DNA from: Anaerolineae bacterium
Lineage (GTDB): Bacteria; Chloroflexota; Anaerolineae; J102
NCBI GenBank assembly: GCA_026991225.1
Contig: JALXCB010000137.1
Coordinates: 1 to 43,967 of the forward strand
Direction: 5' to 3'
DNA length: 43,967 bases
In this document: one piece after another, positions 25,822 through 37,751 of the stretch
Position numbering within the stretch: position 1 is the stretch's first letter
Layout of the letters: every line of letters begins with the position of its first letter
Translations under genes and position numbers: made by a program
Notes under the pieces: model-generated
Database searches by the model: none
What the model was told of the DNA's origin: nothing
What the model saw: the letters and a program-made list of their open reading frames with translations, nothing else

Positions 25822-27462
25822 ATGAGTCAAACATTCACGGATTTAGGCTTAACCCCGGAACTTATCGCGGGGCTCGAAGCAATGGGTCTGGAAAAACCGA
25901 CTGCCCTCCAGACCGAAATCATCCCGCACATCCTCGCCGGTCGGGATATCCTTTCTGAAGCGCCCTCGGGCAGTGGACGCACCACCGCATATGCTCTCCC
26001 CATTCTGCAAACCCTGGACGTGGAAACGCCGGGTGCACAGGTTTTGGTGTTGGTTGGGGGCAGCGATAACGCGCTCCGGGCGGGCTCCCTCTTCCAGAAG
26101 CTCAATCCCCACAAAGAGCTACGCGTGGTTTCGCTCTACGCGGGTCGTTCCCTGGCCCGGGAAGCGGAGCAACTGGATGAGACCGCGGCCATCATCATTG
26201 GCACGCCCCCCCGTATCCGCGAGCACGTCAATCGTGAGGCGCTGAGCCTGGAGCATGTCCAGTTCGTGGTCATCGAGGACATCGATTACCTGCTCTCTCG
26301 TCGTCAGCAAACCGTCATCGAAGAGCTTTTCGACATGATGCCCGCGGGGCGGCAGACCACCCTCTTCGCGGCCAAGGTCGAAGAAGCCCTGCAGGATTTC
26401 GCGGACGAGCATCTCTTCGAACCGGTCATGATTCAGCGGGAGCCGGTGGCCATCACTGTGCCCCTGATCAATCACCGCTATCAGGCCATCCCTTCGGGCG
26501 ATAAAGAAGATGCCCTCATTCGTCTGCTCGATGGCGAAAACATCTCCCGCGCCCTGATCTTCGCCAGCCTGCGGCCTCAGGTCGAGGATATCGCTTTCGA
26601 TCTGAACACGCGCGGCTACAATACCGCCGCCATCCATCTGGGGATGGATGCGGGCGAGCGAGACGCTGCGGTGCGGCGATGGCGGGAAGGCGTGCTGGAG
26701 TTTCTGGTGCTGACCGACGCCGCCGGGGAAGACCTGATGCTGGAATCCCCCTACGTCATCAGCTACGACGTGGCACCCGATATCCAGAGCTATGTGGCTC
26801 GCTCCCGGCTGGTGGAGGAGAACGGCGTCCACTTCAGCCTGGTTCTGGGACGGCATCGGGCTTTGCTCAACGAGATCGAAACCCATCTGGGACAGCGCAT
26901 CCGCGCGGTGCTCTCGCCCACCCGGGCCAGCGTCGTCGCCCAGAAAGCGGAAACCTACAAGAAACGCATCAAGGCCATCGTCCACCGCGAACATCTGGAA
27001 CCGTACATGCTTCTGCTCAACGATCTGGCCAAAGAGGGCATCGACTGGTCCGAGATCGCCGCGGCCGCCGTCATCCTCAGCCAGAAGCCGGGCGAGACGG
27101 AACGCGTCTTCGAGCGCCAACGCCCGCAACATCAATACGAGCAGCGCCGTTACACCGGCGGCTCCTCCTACCGGCCCTCGCCTCGCCCCCAACAGCGCGA
27201 GCGCATCTATGAGGACCGCGAGGTGGAGGAAGGTTATGTGCGGCTGGTGATGGACGCCGGGTATGACATCGGCGTGCGGCCCAAGGATATCGTGGGTGCT
27301 ATCGCCAACGAGGCCAATGTGCCGGGCCGGGCCGTGGGCAACATCGACATCCGCGACCGCTTCACCTACATCGAGGTGCAGGAGGAGTACGTGGATCGCA
27401 TCCTGCAGCGCGTGCCCTCCACCCGCCTGCGCGGCCGCACCGTCACCTTCCGCAAGGTGTAG
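25822..27462 (+). CDS. DEAD-box-like protein with C-terminal DbpA-type RNA-binding domain; ATPase/helicase motifs degenerate
   Basis: Q-motif region FTDLGLTPELIAGLEAMGLEKPTALQTEIIP; motif I GSGRT, motif II EDID, motif III FAAK, motif VI ARSRLVEENG; C-term RLVMDAGYDIGVRPKDIVGAIANEANVPGRAVGNIDIRDRFTYIEV. Confidence 0.9.
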   Translation: MSQTFTDLGLTPELIAGLEAMGLEKPTALQTEIIPHILAGRDILSEAPSGSGRTTAYALPILQTLDVETPGAQVLVLVGGSDNALRAGSLFQKLNPHKELRVVSLYAGRSLAREAEQLDETAAIIIGTPPRIREHVNREALSLEHVQFVVIEDIDYLLSRRQQTVIEELFDMMPAGRQTTLFAAKVEEALQDFADEHLFEPVMIQREPVAITVPLINHRYQAIPSGDKEDALIRLLDGENISRALIFASLRPQVEDIAFDLNTRGYNTAAIHLGMDAGERDAAVRRWREGVLEFLVLTDAAGEDLMLESPYVISYDVAPDIQSYVARSRLVEENGVHFSLVLGRHRALLNEIETHLGQRIRAVLSPTRASVVAQKAETYKKRIKAIVHREHLEPYMLLLNDLAKEGIDWSEIAAAAVILSQKPGETERVFERQRPQHQYEQRRYTGGSSYRPSPRPQQRERIYEDREVEEGYVRLVMDAGYDIGVRPKDIVGAIANEANVPGRAVGNIDIRDRFTYIEVQEEYVDRILQRVPSTRLRGRTVTFRKV

Positions 27463-27464
27463 CG

Positions 27465-27660
27465 GGCGCACTCGCGCCGATACGGATGAAAACGCCTCGC
27501 GGCCAGGGCGGCGCGGGAAGCCAATGCCGTAATGCGTAATGCGTGATGCGTAACGACCTCACGGATTACGCATTACGCCTCACGACGGCGGCAGACTCGC
27601 CCAACGTGGGCCTGGCGATCTTAATCCTAATCCTGATCCGAATCCTATTTTCATAGCAGG
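27465..27660. repeat. Palindromic intergenic element F copy 5
   Basis: GCCGTAATGCGTAATGCGTGATGCGTAACGACCTCACGGATTACGCATTACGCCTCACGACGGCGGCAGACTCGCCCAACGTGGGC. Confidence 0.8.
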
Positions 27661-27985
27661 CGCCACGCGCGGCAGCGCGCCGATACCGATGAAAATGAGA
27701 ACGCAGATGACGCAGATGCAACGCTGATTTCCGCAGATAATCTTTAGTCTTCAGTCTTTTTTCTTCGTGCCTTCGCTTTCCTTCGCGCCTTCGTGGCTCT
27801 ATTTTCATAGCAGGCGACACGAGCGATAGCTCGCCGATACGGACGAAAATGAGAACGCAGATGACATGGATGCTTCGCATCGCAGATTTCCGCAGATGAT
27901 TTTTACAGATTTTTTTCTTTTTATCTGCGTTCATCCGTTTCAATCTGCGTCATCTGCGTCCTCCAAATCTATTTTCAAAGCAGGA
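27660..27985. repeat. Palindromic low-complexity repeats (CGCAGATGACGCAGATG / CATCTGCGT; CTTCGTGCCTTCGC) with REP-like hairpin units
   Basis: Two near-copies of TATTTTCATAGCAGGCG-hairpin-CGATAC(C/G)GA(T/C)GAAAATGAGAACGCAGATGAC. Confidence 0.7.
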
Positions 27986-27994
27986 ACCCAAACC

Positions 27995-28216
27995 ATGCGT
28001 CTTTCCCTCCGCAAACCCAAAGAAGACACCTGGGAAGTCGAGGATTTTATCTGGCTCGAAAACATCGGTGACGAGCACCTGATGCTGCATCTGAAGTCGG
28101 GCGATCTGCGCCTGGACAAGGGCCGACGCTATCGTTTCCGCAGAGATATCCTCGACGATCCTCAGATACATGCACTGCTCGACGCCCGAAAGCTCGCCAT
28201 TCGGGAAGAAGCATGA
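27995..28216 (+). CDS. Hypothetical protein (73 aa)
   Basis: MRLSLRKPKEDTWEVEDFIWLENIGDEHLMLHLKSGDLRLDKGRRYRFRRDILDDPQIHALLDARKLAIREEA; the upstream part of the ORF is repeat DNA. Confidence 0.6.
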   Translation: MRLSLRKPKEDTWEVEDFIWLENIGDEHLMLHLKSGDLRLDKGRRYRFRRDILDDPQIHALLDARKLAIREEA

Positions 28217-28333
28217 TCCATTTCCCCACGCCATTGACCGCCCGCTTCGCTTTTCAGCCCTGCGGGCGGTTTGTTTTGCCTTATGTTTCCGCGCACATTT
28301 TCTCCTGCATACCGATCTCGGCGTAGTAATGTG

Positions 28334-29980
<1,647 letters not shown>

Positions 29981-30126
29981 GACGTGGTAGTAACGCAAGC
30001 CGTCTTGCCTGGACGGGCGTGTCCTAAATTTTGGCAAATCGCGTTGTCATCAGAAATTCGGTCATGCGGGCTTCACCCGGCGCTGAAGCGCCGGGCTACA
30101 AAACAACGCCGGGTGAACCCGGCTTT

Positions 30127-30521
30127 AGAGCCTGTTATGAACTTATCGCCAATTTGGCGTGATTTTGTGGATGACGCGCGTTTCAATTCGCCACGGATGA
30201 AGCAGATGCGGCGGATCAACACGGATTTTTACGGAAAAAGAGTAACTGCTAACGTACTTGACTTTAGGCCGCCAAAAGCCACGAAGGCTCGAAGTTTTTC
30301 GAAGACACGAAGGGAAAATAAGGAAAAACACGTCGTGCCTTTGCTTTTCTTCGTGTCTTCGTGGCAAAAAGTGGTGGCGACACCTTAGTAGTTACGAAAA
30401 AGATGGCATTCTTTTGAAAAAATCCGCGGAAATCCGCTTTATCCGCGTTATCTGCGGCGAATTTTAACCTCCGATGCGGCGATCTTGGCCTTTGAAGGCG
30501 GCAAAATGCATAACAGCCTCT
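30127..30521. mobile_element. Family C copy 3, interrupted by family A
   Basis: AGAGCCTGTTATGAACTTATCGCC ... GCATAACAGCCTCT; 395 bp minus 162 bp (A + TSD) = 233 bp, the length of intact C. Confidence 0.8.
30242..30395. mobile_element. Candidate MITE, family A copy 5 (154 bp), flanked by 8-bp direct repeat GAAAAAGA
   Basis: GTAACTGCTAACGTACTTGAC ... CACCTTAGTAGTTAC; GAAAAAGA at 30234-30241 and 30396-30403; empty site TTTTTACGGAAAAAGATGGC in both intact C copies. Confidence 0.95.
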
Positions 30522-30845
30522 GGGCGCGGGCAGGCTCTGAAAGCCCCCTTGAGGGGGCGTCATTTCTAGCCCGGAGGTTCACCTCCGGGGCGCCAGGCGC
30601 AACGCACCAATAATTTGGGGCGCACCCTGCCTGGACCCCGCATACATGGCAGACTTCCGGGAGGTGGCGACAGGGTTTGGGGCAAAATGAAGCGTTTAGC
30701 GCCACCTCCCGGAGGTCGTCTGCGTCGCTAAATTTCTGGAACGCCTTCCTGTCCCCCGGTCTTTGACAATCCGGGGGACTTTTCGTATCATCGGCATTTG
30801 CACGTACATGATTCCTGATATCTTCCCCATCGCACACGACGCATC

Positions 30846-31073
30846 ATGTTGAAAGACCTTTGGCGCGAATGGTTGCGCGTTTCCAGGCATATCGGCAGCT
30901 TCAACGCCCGTGCGCTGATCACGCTGATCTACTTCACCATCCTGGCCCTGTTTGGCATTCCCATGCGCCTGTTGGGAGACCCCATGGGCGTGAAGAAGCA
31001 GCCACAGAGCAGTGCCTGGCATGAACGCGCGACGCGCGACCTCGACCTGGAAACAGCCAGGCGCCAGGGCTAG
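30846..31073 (+). CDS. Small membrane protein, possibly SxtJ-like, upstream of carbamoyltransferase
   Basis: MLKDLWREWLRVSRHIGSFNARALITLIYFTILALFGIPMRLLGDPMGVKKQPQSSAWHERATRDLDLETARRQG. Confidence 0.65.
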   Translation: MLKDLWREWLRVSRHIGSFNARALITLIYFTILALFGIPMRLLGDPMGVKKQPQSSAWHERATRDLDLETARRQG

Positions 31074-31095
31074 CGAACTGGTCTCCCTTGCCCCT

Positions 31096-32907
31096 ATGTA
31101 CATTTTAGGCGTTTCCTGCTTCTATCACGACAGCGCCGCCGTCCTGATCAAGGATGGCGAACTCGTCGCGGGGTCGGACGAGGAGCGCTTCAGCCGCATC
31201 AAGCACGACAACGGCTTCCCGCATCACGCCATTCAGTTTTGCCTGGATCACGCAGGCATTCAGGCGGGAGACCTGGATTACGTCGTTTTCTACGAAAAGC
31301 CCCTGCTGAAATTCGACCGCATCCTGCGTTCGGGCCTGGCCGCCTGGCCCAAATCATGGCTCGCCTTTCGCGAGGCCCTCATCACCTGGATGAATGAGAA
31401 GCTATGGATCAAGGCCCTGCTGCAGGAGGCCCTGCCCGACGTCCCCAAGGACCGCTTCCTCTTCGTCGAACATCATCTCTCCCACGCAGCCAGCGCCTTC
31501 TTCGCGTCGCCTTTCGAGGAGGCCGCCATCGTCACCCTGGATGGCGTGGGCGAATGGACGACAACCACCATCGGCAAGGCGACGGCTGATTGGACGGGCC
31601 AGGGGCAAAACCGCATCGATTTACTGGAGGAAACCCGCTTCCCCCACTCCCTGGGCCTGCTCTACTCCGCGTTCACGGCCTTTTTGGGCTTTCGGGTGAA
31701 CAATGGCGAATACAAGGTCATGGGCATGTCTCCCTATGGCCGGCCCCGCTATCTGGATCGGGTGGAAAAGGTCGCCAGGCTTTACGATGACGGCTCCTTC
31801 TGGCTGGATATGGATTACTTCCAGTTCCATTACTCCGCCACCCGCACCTTCAGCGACAAATTCATCGAGCTCTTCGGCGAGCCGCGCCAACCCGAATCCG
31901 ATTTCTACACCCTTTCCACCAACCCGGACAAGGATTATCCCGGCTGGGATGACGCCGTGGCCTGGCAGAACCAGCACTACGCGGATGTGGCCGCCAGCAT
32001 CCAGCGCTTCACCGAAGAAGCCATCCTCAAACTGGTGCGTCACGCCCATGAGCTGACCGGCAGCAAGAACCTGGCTATGGCCGGGGGCGTGGCCCTGAAC
32101 TCCGTGGCCAACGGGCGCATTCAGCGGGAAGGCCCCTTCGAAAATATCTACATCCAACCCGCCGCGGGCGATAACGGCGGCGCTTTGGGCGCGGCCCTCT
32201 ACGCCTACCACGTCCTTTTGGGCCAGCCCCGCAAATTCGTCATGGAGCACGCCTATTGGGGCGAATCCTTCAGCGAAGACCACATTCGATCTTTCCTCGA
32301 CGCCGAGGGGATTCCCTATGAGTATGTCGAGGATGAGAACGAGCTGACGAATCGGGTGGCGCAGGCGTTGGTGGAGGGGCGGGTGGTCAGCCTTTACCAG
32401 GGCCGCACCGAATGGGGCCCGCGGGCGTTGGGCAATCGATCCATCCTGGCCGATCCCCGCCGGGCGGAGATGAAGGAGATCGTGAATACGAAGATCAAGT
32501 TCCGCGAGCCCTTCCGCCCCTTTGCGCCCGTCGTTTTGGAGGAAGCCGCGTCCGATTTCTTCGAGATCGAAGCGCCCGAAAAACAGTTCATGCCCCGGTT
32601 CATGCTCATGGTCGCGCCCGTGAAGCGGGACAAGTGGGACGTCATTCCCGCCACCACCCACGTGGGCGGCAGCGGACGCCTGCAAACCATTCGCGAAGCG
32701 TGGAATCCCCGCTATTATCATATCGTCCGCAAGTTTGGCGAGGCCACGGGCGTGCCCGTGGTGCTGAACACCAGCTTCAACCTGCGCGGCGAGCCCATCG
32801 TCAATTCGCCCGCCAATGCTTACAACACCTTCAGCAACAGCGGCATCGATCTCCTGGCTCTGGATAAATTTCTGATCACCCACAAACGCCATAGTAAGCA
32901 ATCATGA
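31096..32907 (+). CDS. NodU/CmcH-family carbamoyltransferase
   Basis: MYILGVSCFYHDSAAVLIKDGELVAGSDEERFSRIKHD...MAGGVALNSVANGRI...GRTEWGPRALGNRSILADPR. Confidence 0.95.
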   Translation: MYILGVSCFYHDSAAVLIKDGELVAGSDEERFSRIKHDNGFPHHAIQFCLDHAGIQAGDLDYVVFYEKPLLKFDRILRSGLAAWPKSWLAFREALITWMNEKLWIKALLQEALPDVPKDRFLFVEHHLSHAASAFFASPFEEAAIVTLDGVGEWTTTTIGKATADWTGQGQNRIDLLEETRFPHSLGLLYSAFTAFLGFRVNNGEYKVMGMSPYGRPRYLDRVEKVARLYDDGSFWLDMDYFQFHYSATRTFSDKFIELFGEPRQPESDFYTLSTNPDKDYPGWDDAVAWQNQHYADVAASIQRFTEEAILKLVRHAHELTGSKNLAMAGGVALNSVANGRIQREGPFENIYIQPAAGDNGGALGAALYAYHVLLGQPRKFVMEHAYWGESFSEDHIRSFLDAEGIPYEYVEDENELTNRVAQALVEGRVVSLYQGRTEWGPRALGNRSILADPRRAEMKEIVNTKIKFREPFRPFAPVVLEEAASDFFEIEAPEKQFMPRFMLMVAPVKRDKWDVIPATTHVGGSGRLQTIREAWNPRYYHIVRKFGEATGVPVVLNTSFNLRGEPIVNSPANAYNTFSNSGIDLLALDKFLITHKRHSKQS

Positions 32908-33065
32908 TCAAACGACTCGGCATCATCGGCGAACTCTTCCAGTTCATCTGGGCGCAAAAACGCTACTGGATGATCCCCATGATCATCATCCTGGTGCTGG
33001 TTATCGCTATCAGTCTGCTGGGGCAAGCCACCGCGGTGGGGCCTTTCATCTACACCCTGTTCTAA
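32904..33065 (+). CDS. DUF5989-like small membrane protein (53 aa), not in the ORF track
   Basis: ATG overlaps the carbamoyltransferase stop (ATGA); MIKRLGIIGELFQFIWAQKRYWMIPMIIILVLVIAISLLGQATAVGPFIYTLF. Confidence 0.85.
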   Translation: MIKRLGIIGELFQFIWAQKRYWMIPMIIILVLVIAISLLGQATAVGPFIYTLF

Positions 33066-33272
33066 ACAGTCTGACGGCGGACGCGCCCGCGCTGATACCG
33101 ATGAAAACGCCTCGCGGCCAAAGCGGCGCGGGCGGCCAGGCACGTCATGCGTAATGCGTGATGCGTAAGAACCTGACGTTTCACGTTTTCACGCATCACG
33201 CCCGTTGCAGACCCGGCCAACGCGGGCCTGGCGGTCCTTCCGCAACCAGCGATCATTCCATTTCAAAGCAAC
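33066..33272. repeat. Palindromic intergenic element F copy 6
   Basis: GGCACGTCATGCGTAATGCGTGATGCGTAAGAACCTGACGTTTCACGTTTTCACGCATCACGCCCGTTGCAGACCCGGCCAACGCGGGCC. Confidence 0.8.
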
Positions 33273-33279
33273 CCGACGA

Positions 33280-33309
33280 TTGGTCACATCGGCGATGATG
33301 CAGTATACT
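33280..33309 (+). promoter_or_regulatory. Predicted promoter for recA
   Basis: TTGGTC - 18 nt - TATACT. Confidence 0.5.
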
Positions 33310-33394
33310 TTAAGTTAAGAGAAGATCATCCTTTTTCGGACGGTTTCATCTTATCTTCTATTCATTCTCGTCCGGAAATCGATTTCGCCCTTAC

Positions 33395-34432
33395 TTGTTT
33401 TTCAGGAAACCTATGGCCAACAGCGACCGTGAAAAGGTGCTGGAAAGCACCCTGGCAACTATCAACAAACGCTATGGCGAGGGCGCCATCATGAAATTGG
33501 GTGACGCCGCCGCACTGAAGGTCGAGGCGATCCCCACCGGTTCCCTCTCTCTGGATTACGCCATTGGCGTTGGCGGGATGCCGCGCGGTCGTATCATCGA
33601 GATCTTTGGCCCCGAATCTTCCGGCAAGACCACGCTTTGTCTCCACACCATCGCCGAAGCCCAGAATCTGGGCGGCATCGCTGCCTTCATCGACGTCGAA
33701 CATGCGCTTGATCCTGCATACGCCCGCAAGATCGGCGTGGATGTGGACGCCCTGTACATTTCCCAGCCCGATACAGGCGAACAGGCGTTGGAGATCACCG
33801 AGGCGTTGGTGCGTTCGGGCGCTGTGGATGTGGTCGTTATCGATTCCGTCGCAGCGCTGGTGCCCCGAGCCGAGATCGAAGGCGAGATGGGTGACAGCCA
33901 CATGGGTCTGCAGGCCCGGCTCATGAGCCAGGCCATGCGCAAGCTCAGCGGCGTGGTCAAGCAAACCAACACCGTGCTCATCTTCACCAACCAGTTGCGA
34001 CACAAAATCGGCGTCATGTTCGGCAATCCCGAAACCACGCCCGGCGGCATGGCGCTGAAGTTCTACGCGTCCGTGCGTCTGGACATCCGTCGCATCCAGA
34101 CTCTGAAAGCGGCCGGCGAGACCATCGGCAACCGCACGCGAGTCACGGTGAAGAAAAACAAGGTGGCGCCTCCCTTCAAAAAGGCCGAGTTCGATATCAT
34201 CTTCAACGAAGGGATATCTCGATCCGGGGAGATTCTGGATCTGGCGGTGGAAAACGACATGATCCAGAAGCGCGGCTCCTTCTACAGCTATGAGGGAACC
34301 CGGTTAGGTCAGGGGCGTGAAAACGCCAAAGCTTTCCTGAGGGCGAACCCAGATCTTCTCGACGCCATCGAGGACCAGTTGCGGGCGCTCATGGGGCTGC
34401 CGCCTCGCCCCCGTCCGCCTGAAGAAGCCTAG
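33395..34432 (+). CDS. recA: Recombinase RecA
   Basis: [26 protein letters not shown]...[37 protein letters not shown]. Start may be Met at 33413. Confidence 0.98.
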   Translation: MFFRKPMANSDREKVLESTLATINKRYGEGAIMKLGDAAALKVEAIPTGSLSLDYAIGVGGMPRGRIIEIFGPESSGKTTLCLHTIAEAQNLGGIAAFIDVEHALDPAYARKIGVDVDALYISQPDTGEQALEITEALVRSGAVDVVVIDSVAALVPRAEIEGEMGDSHMGLQARLMSQAMRKLSGVVKQTNTVLIFTNQLRHKIGVMFGNPETTPGGMALKFYASVRLDIRRIQTLKAAGETIGNRTRVTVKKNKVAPPFKKAEFDIIFNEGISRSGEILDLAVENDMIQKRGSFYSYEGTRLGQGRENAKAFLRANPDLLDAIEDQLRALMGLPPRPRPPEEA

Positions 34433-34620
34433 CTTCGCCTCCTCGCTGGCCCCCATCTCCCAGAGATGGCCTCTCTGCGCAACGCGCGCGGCAAGTGATC
34501 TGTGGCATTCGGTCTCATCCTTCTGAATGACATGCTCCGATGTCCCTGCTGTCAGTTATGATCCAGACAGCAGTGTATCTCCTTTTGACCCTTTCCCGGC
34601 CAAATCCCATCACCTTGCCC

Positions 34621-34658
34621 AAGCGTTGCGAGCTTCCTTTCGCGACGCTTTTTTATTT
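34621..34658 (+). terminator. Rho-independent terminator-like hairpin between recA and recX
   Basis: AAGCGTTGCGAG-CTTCCTT-TCGCGACGCTT followed by a T-rich run; just before the recX start. Confidence 0.6.
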
Positions 34659-34664
34659 CCCCCC

Positions 34665-35276
34665 ATGCCCCGCACGGTGACCCGTCTGGTCCAGCAACAG
34701 CGCAACAAGCGACGGATCAACGTTTATCTTGACGACGCCTACGCCTTCTCCCTGGCCGATACGCTGGCCTCGGGCCTCTTCATCGGTCAGGAGCTGGATG
34801 ACGAGGCTATCGCCCGCTTGCAGGAACAGGACGCCTATCAGCGAGGCATGGATAAAGCCTTTCGGCTCCTCGCCCGCCGACCTCGATCCGAACATGAGAT
34901 CGACGAGGCCCTGCGCCAGGCCGATTACAGCGCGCCTGTTCGCGCTCGCATTCTCGCCCGACTGCGCGAGATGGCGTATCTGGATGATGAGGCGTTCGCC
35001 CGTTGGTGGGTCGAGAACCGCATCCAGTTCAGCCCCCGCAGTACGCGAGCCCTGCGCCAGGAACTTTACCAGAAAGGCATACCCCGCCCCATCATCGACA
35101 AAACCCTGGCCCCATTGGACGACGATCAGCTTGCGCTGGCCGCGGGCGAACAACGGGCCCATCGCTGGGAACATCTCCCCCGCGAGGCCTTCGAAAGCAA
35201 CATGCTGGGGTATCTCCAGCGCCGAGGATTCGATTACGCCACCGCCCGACAGGCCATCCTTGCTCTACTAAACTGA
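34665..35276 (+). CDS. recX: Regulatory protein RecX
   Basis: AFRLLARRPRSEHEIDEALRQ...LREMAYLDDEAFARWWVENR...STRALRQELYQKGI; directly downstream of recA. Confidence 0.9.
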   Translation: MPRTVTRLVQQQRNKRRINVYLDDAYAFSLADTLASGLFIGQELDDEAIARLQEQDAYQRGMDKAFRLLARRPRSEHEIDEALRQADYSAPVRARILARLREMAYLDDEAFARWWVENRIQFSPRSTRALRQELYQKGIPRPIIDKTLAPLDDDQLALAAGEQRAHRWEHLPREAFESNMLGYLQRRGFDYATARQAILALLN

Positions 35277-35669
35277 AAGCAAATTGAAACCAAGGCTTTT
35301 GGTTTGCATTGGATCATCCATGAAAGGCGATTCTCTGGCCGCGCTGCCGCCCGCAGGTGAACCTGCGGGCTAAAAACGACGCCCCATGAATGGGGCTACG
35401 GCGCATGTCGCGCGCCGCAGGAAGCCGGGTTCACCCGGCGTCGTTTCGTAGCTTCAGCTCCGGGTGGCCGAGGCCGAAAACGTAACTGCTAAGGTATCGC
35501 CACCACTTTTTGCCACGAAGACACGAAGAAAAGCCAAGGCACGACGTATTTTTCTTGATTTTTCCTTCGTGTCTTCGAAAAACTTCGAGCCTTCGTGGCT
35601 TTTGGCGGCCTAAAGTCAAGTACGTTAGCAGTTACCCGAAAACACTGATTTCAAAATGCGTTTAGTTTA
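35269..35669. mobile_element. Family B copy 2 with nested family A
   Basis: TAAACTGAAAGCAAATTGAAA ... TTTCAAAATGCGTTTAGTTTA; inverted relative to B copy 1. Confidence 0.82.
35482..35635. mobile_element. Candidate MITE, family A copy 6 (154 bp), flanked by 8-bp direct repeat CCGAAAAC
   Basis: CCGAAAAC at 35474-35481 and 35636-35643; empty site (inverted, GTTTTCGG) at 9810-9817 in B copy 1. Confidence 0.95.
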
Positions 35670-35807
35670 GAAGCATTTGAAGATTGAAGATTAAAGTTCA
35701 CATGATTGGAGTTCTTCAAATCCGCTCTTGAAGCCATTATAGTCTTTGGTCTTTAGTCTTTAGTCTTCAATCATGATTTCATCATCCACCCCATATAGGA
35801 AACGACT

Positions 35808-37349
<1,542 letters not shown>

Positions 37350-37372
37350 AGACGACTCCCCTGTAAAACAGC

Positions 37373-37411
37373 AAGGCGCATGGCTTTTTGCAACCAGTCA
37401 TGCGCCTTTTC
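37373..37411 (+). terminator. Rho-independent terminator after rny
   Basis: AAGGCGCATG ... CATGCGCCTT perfect stem then TT. Confidence 0.7.
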
Positions 37412-37478
37412 GCGTGTGGTATAATGAGATGCAATCCCCCACCACAACAATTGCTTTTGCTTCACGAACGATACGGTC

Positions 37479-37751
37479 ATGGCTTACAAGGAAATCCAGA
37501 TCAAGTATCCAGCCGGCATTCCGCAAATGCTGAACATGTCCGACGCCCAGTTTGCCTCGGAAATGCGTTTTTTGGCCGCAGCCAAACTTTATGAAACCGG
37601 ACGACTGACCGCGGGAAAAGCCGCTGAGTTAGCAGGACTTTCCCGGTTGGAATTTCTGGCCCGGCTGACAGAGGTTCAAGTACCGGCCATAAACCTGTTG
37701 GATGAGGAGATCGAGGCGGAAATCGAGGCTGCGAAAACGTTGGCGAAATGA
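37479..37751 (+). CDS. UPF0175-family putative antitoxin
   Basis: RFLAAAKLYETGRLTAGKAAELAGLSRLEFLARL; overlaps the next gene by ATGA. Confidence 0.85.
   Translation: MAYKEIQIKYPAGIPQMLNMSDAQFASEMRFLAAAKLYETGRLTAGKAAELAGLSRLEFLARLTEVQVPAINLLDEEIEAEIEAAKTLAK

Larger units (their letters stand above)
30015..30627. mobile_element. Candidate MITE, family D copy 3, flanked by 9-bp direct repeat TGCCTGGAC; contains nested C, which contains nested A
   Basis: GGGCGTGTCC ... GGGGCGCACCC; TGCCTGGAC at 30006-30014 and 30628-30636. Confidence 0.9.
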
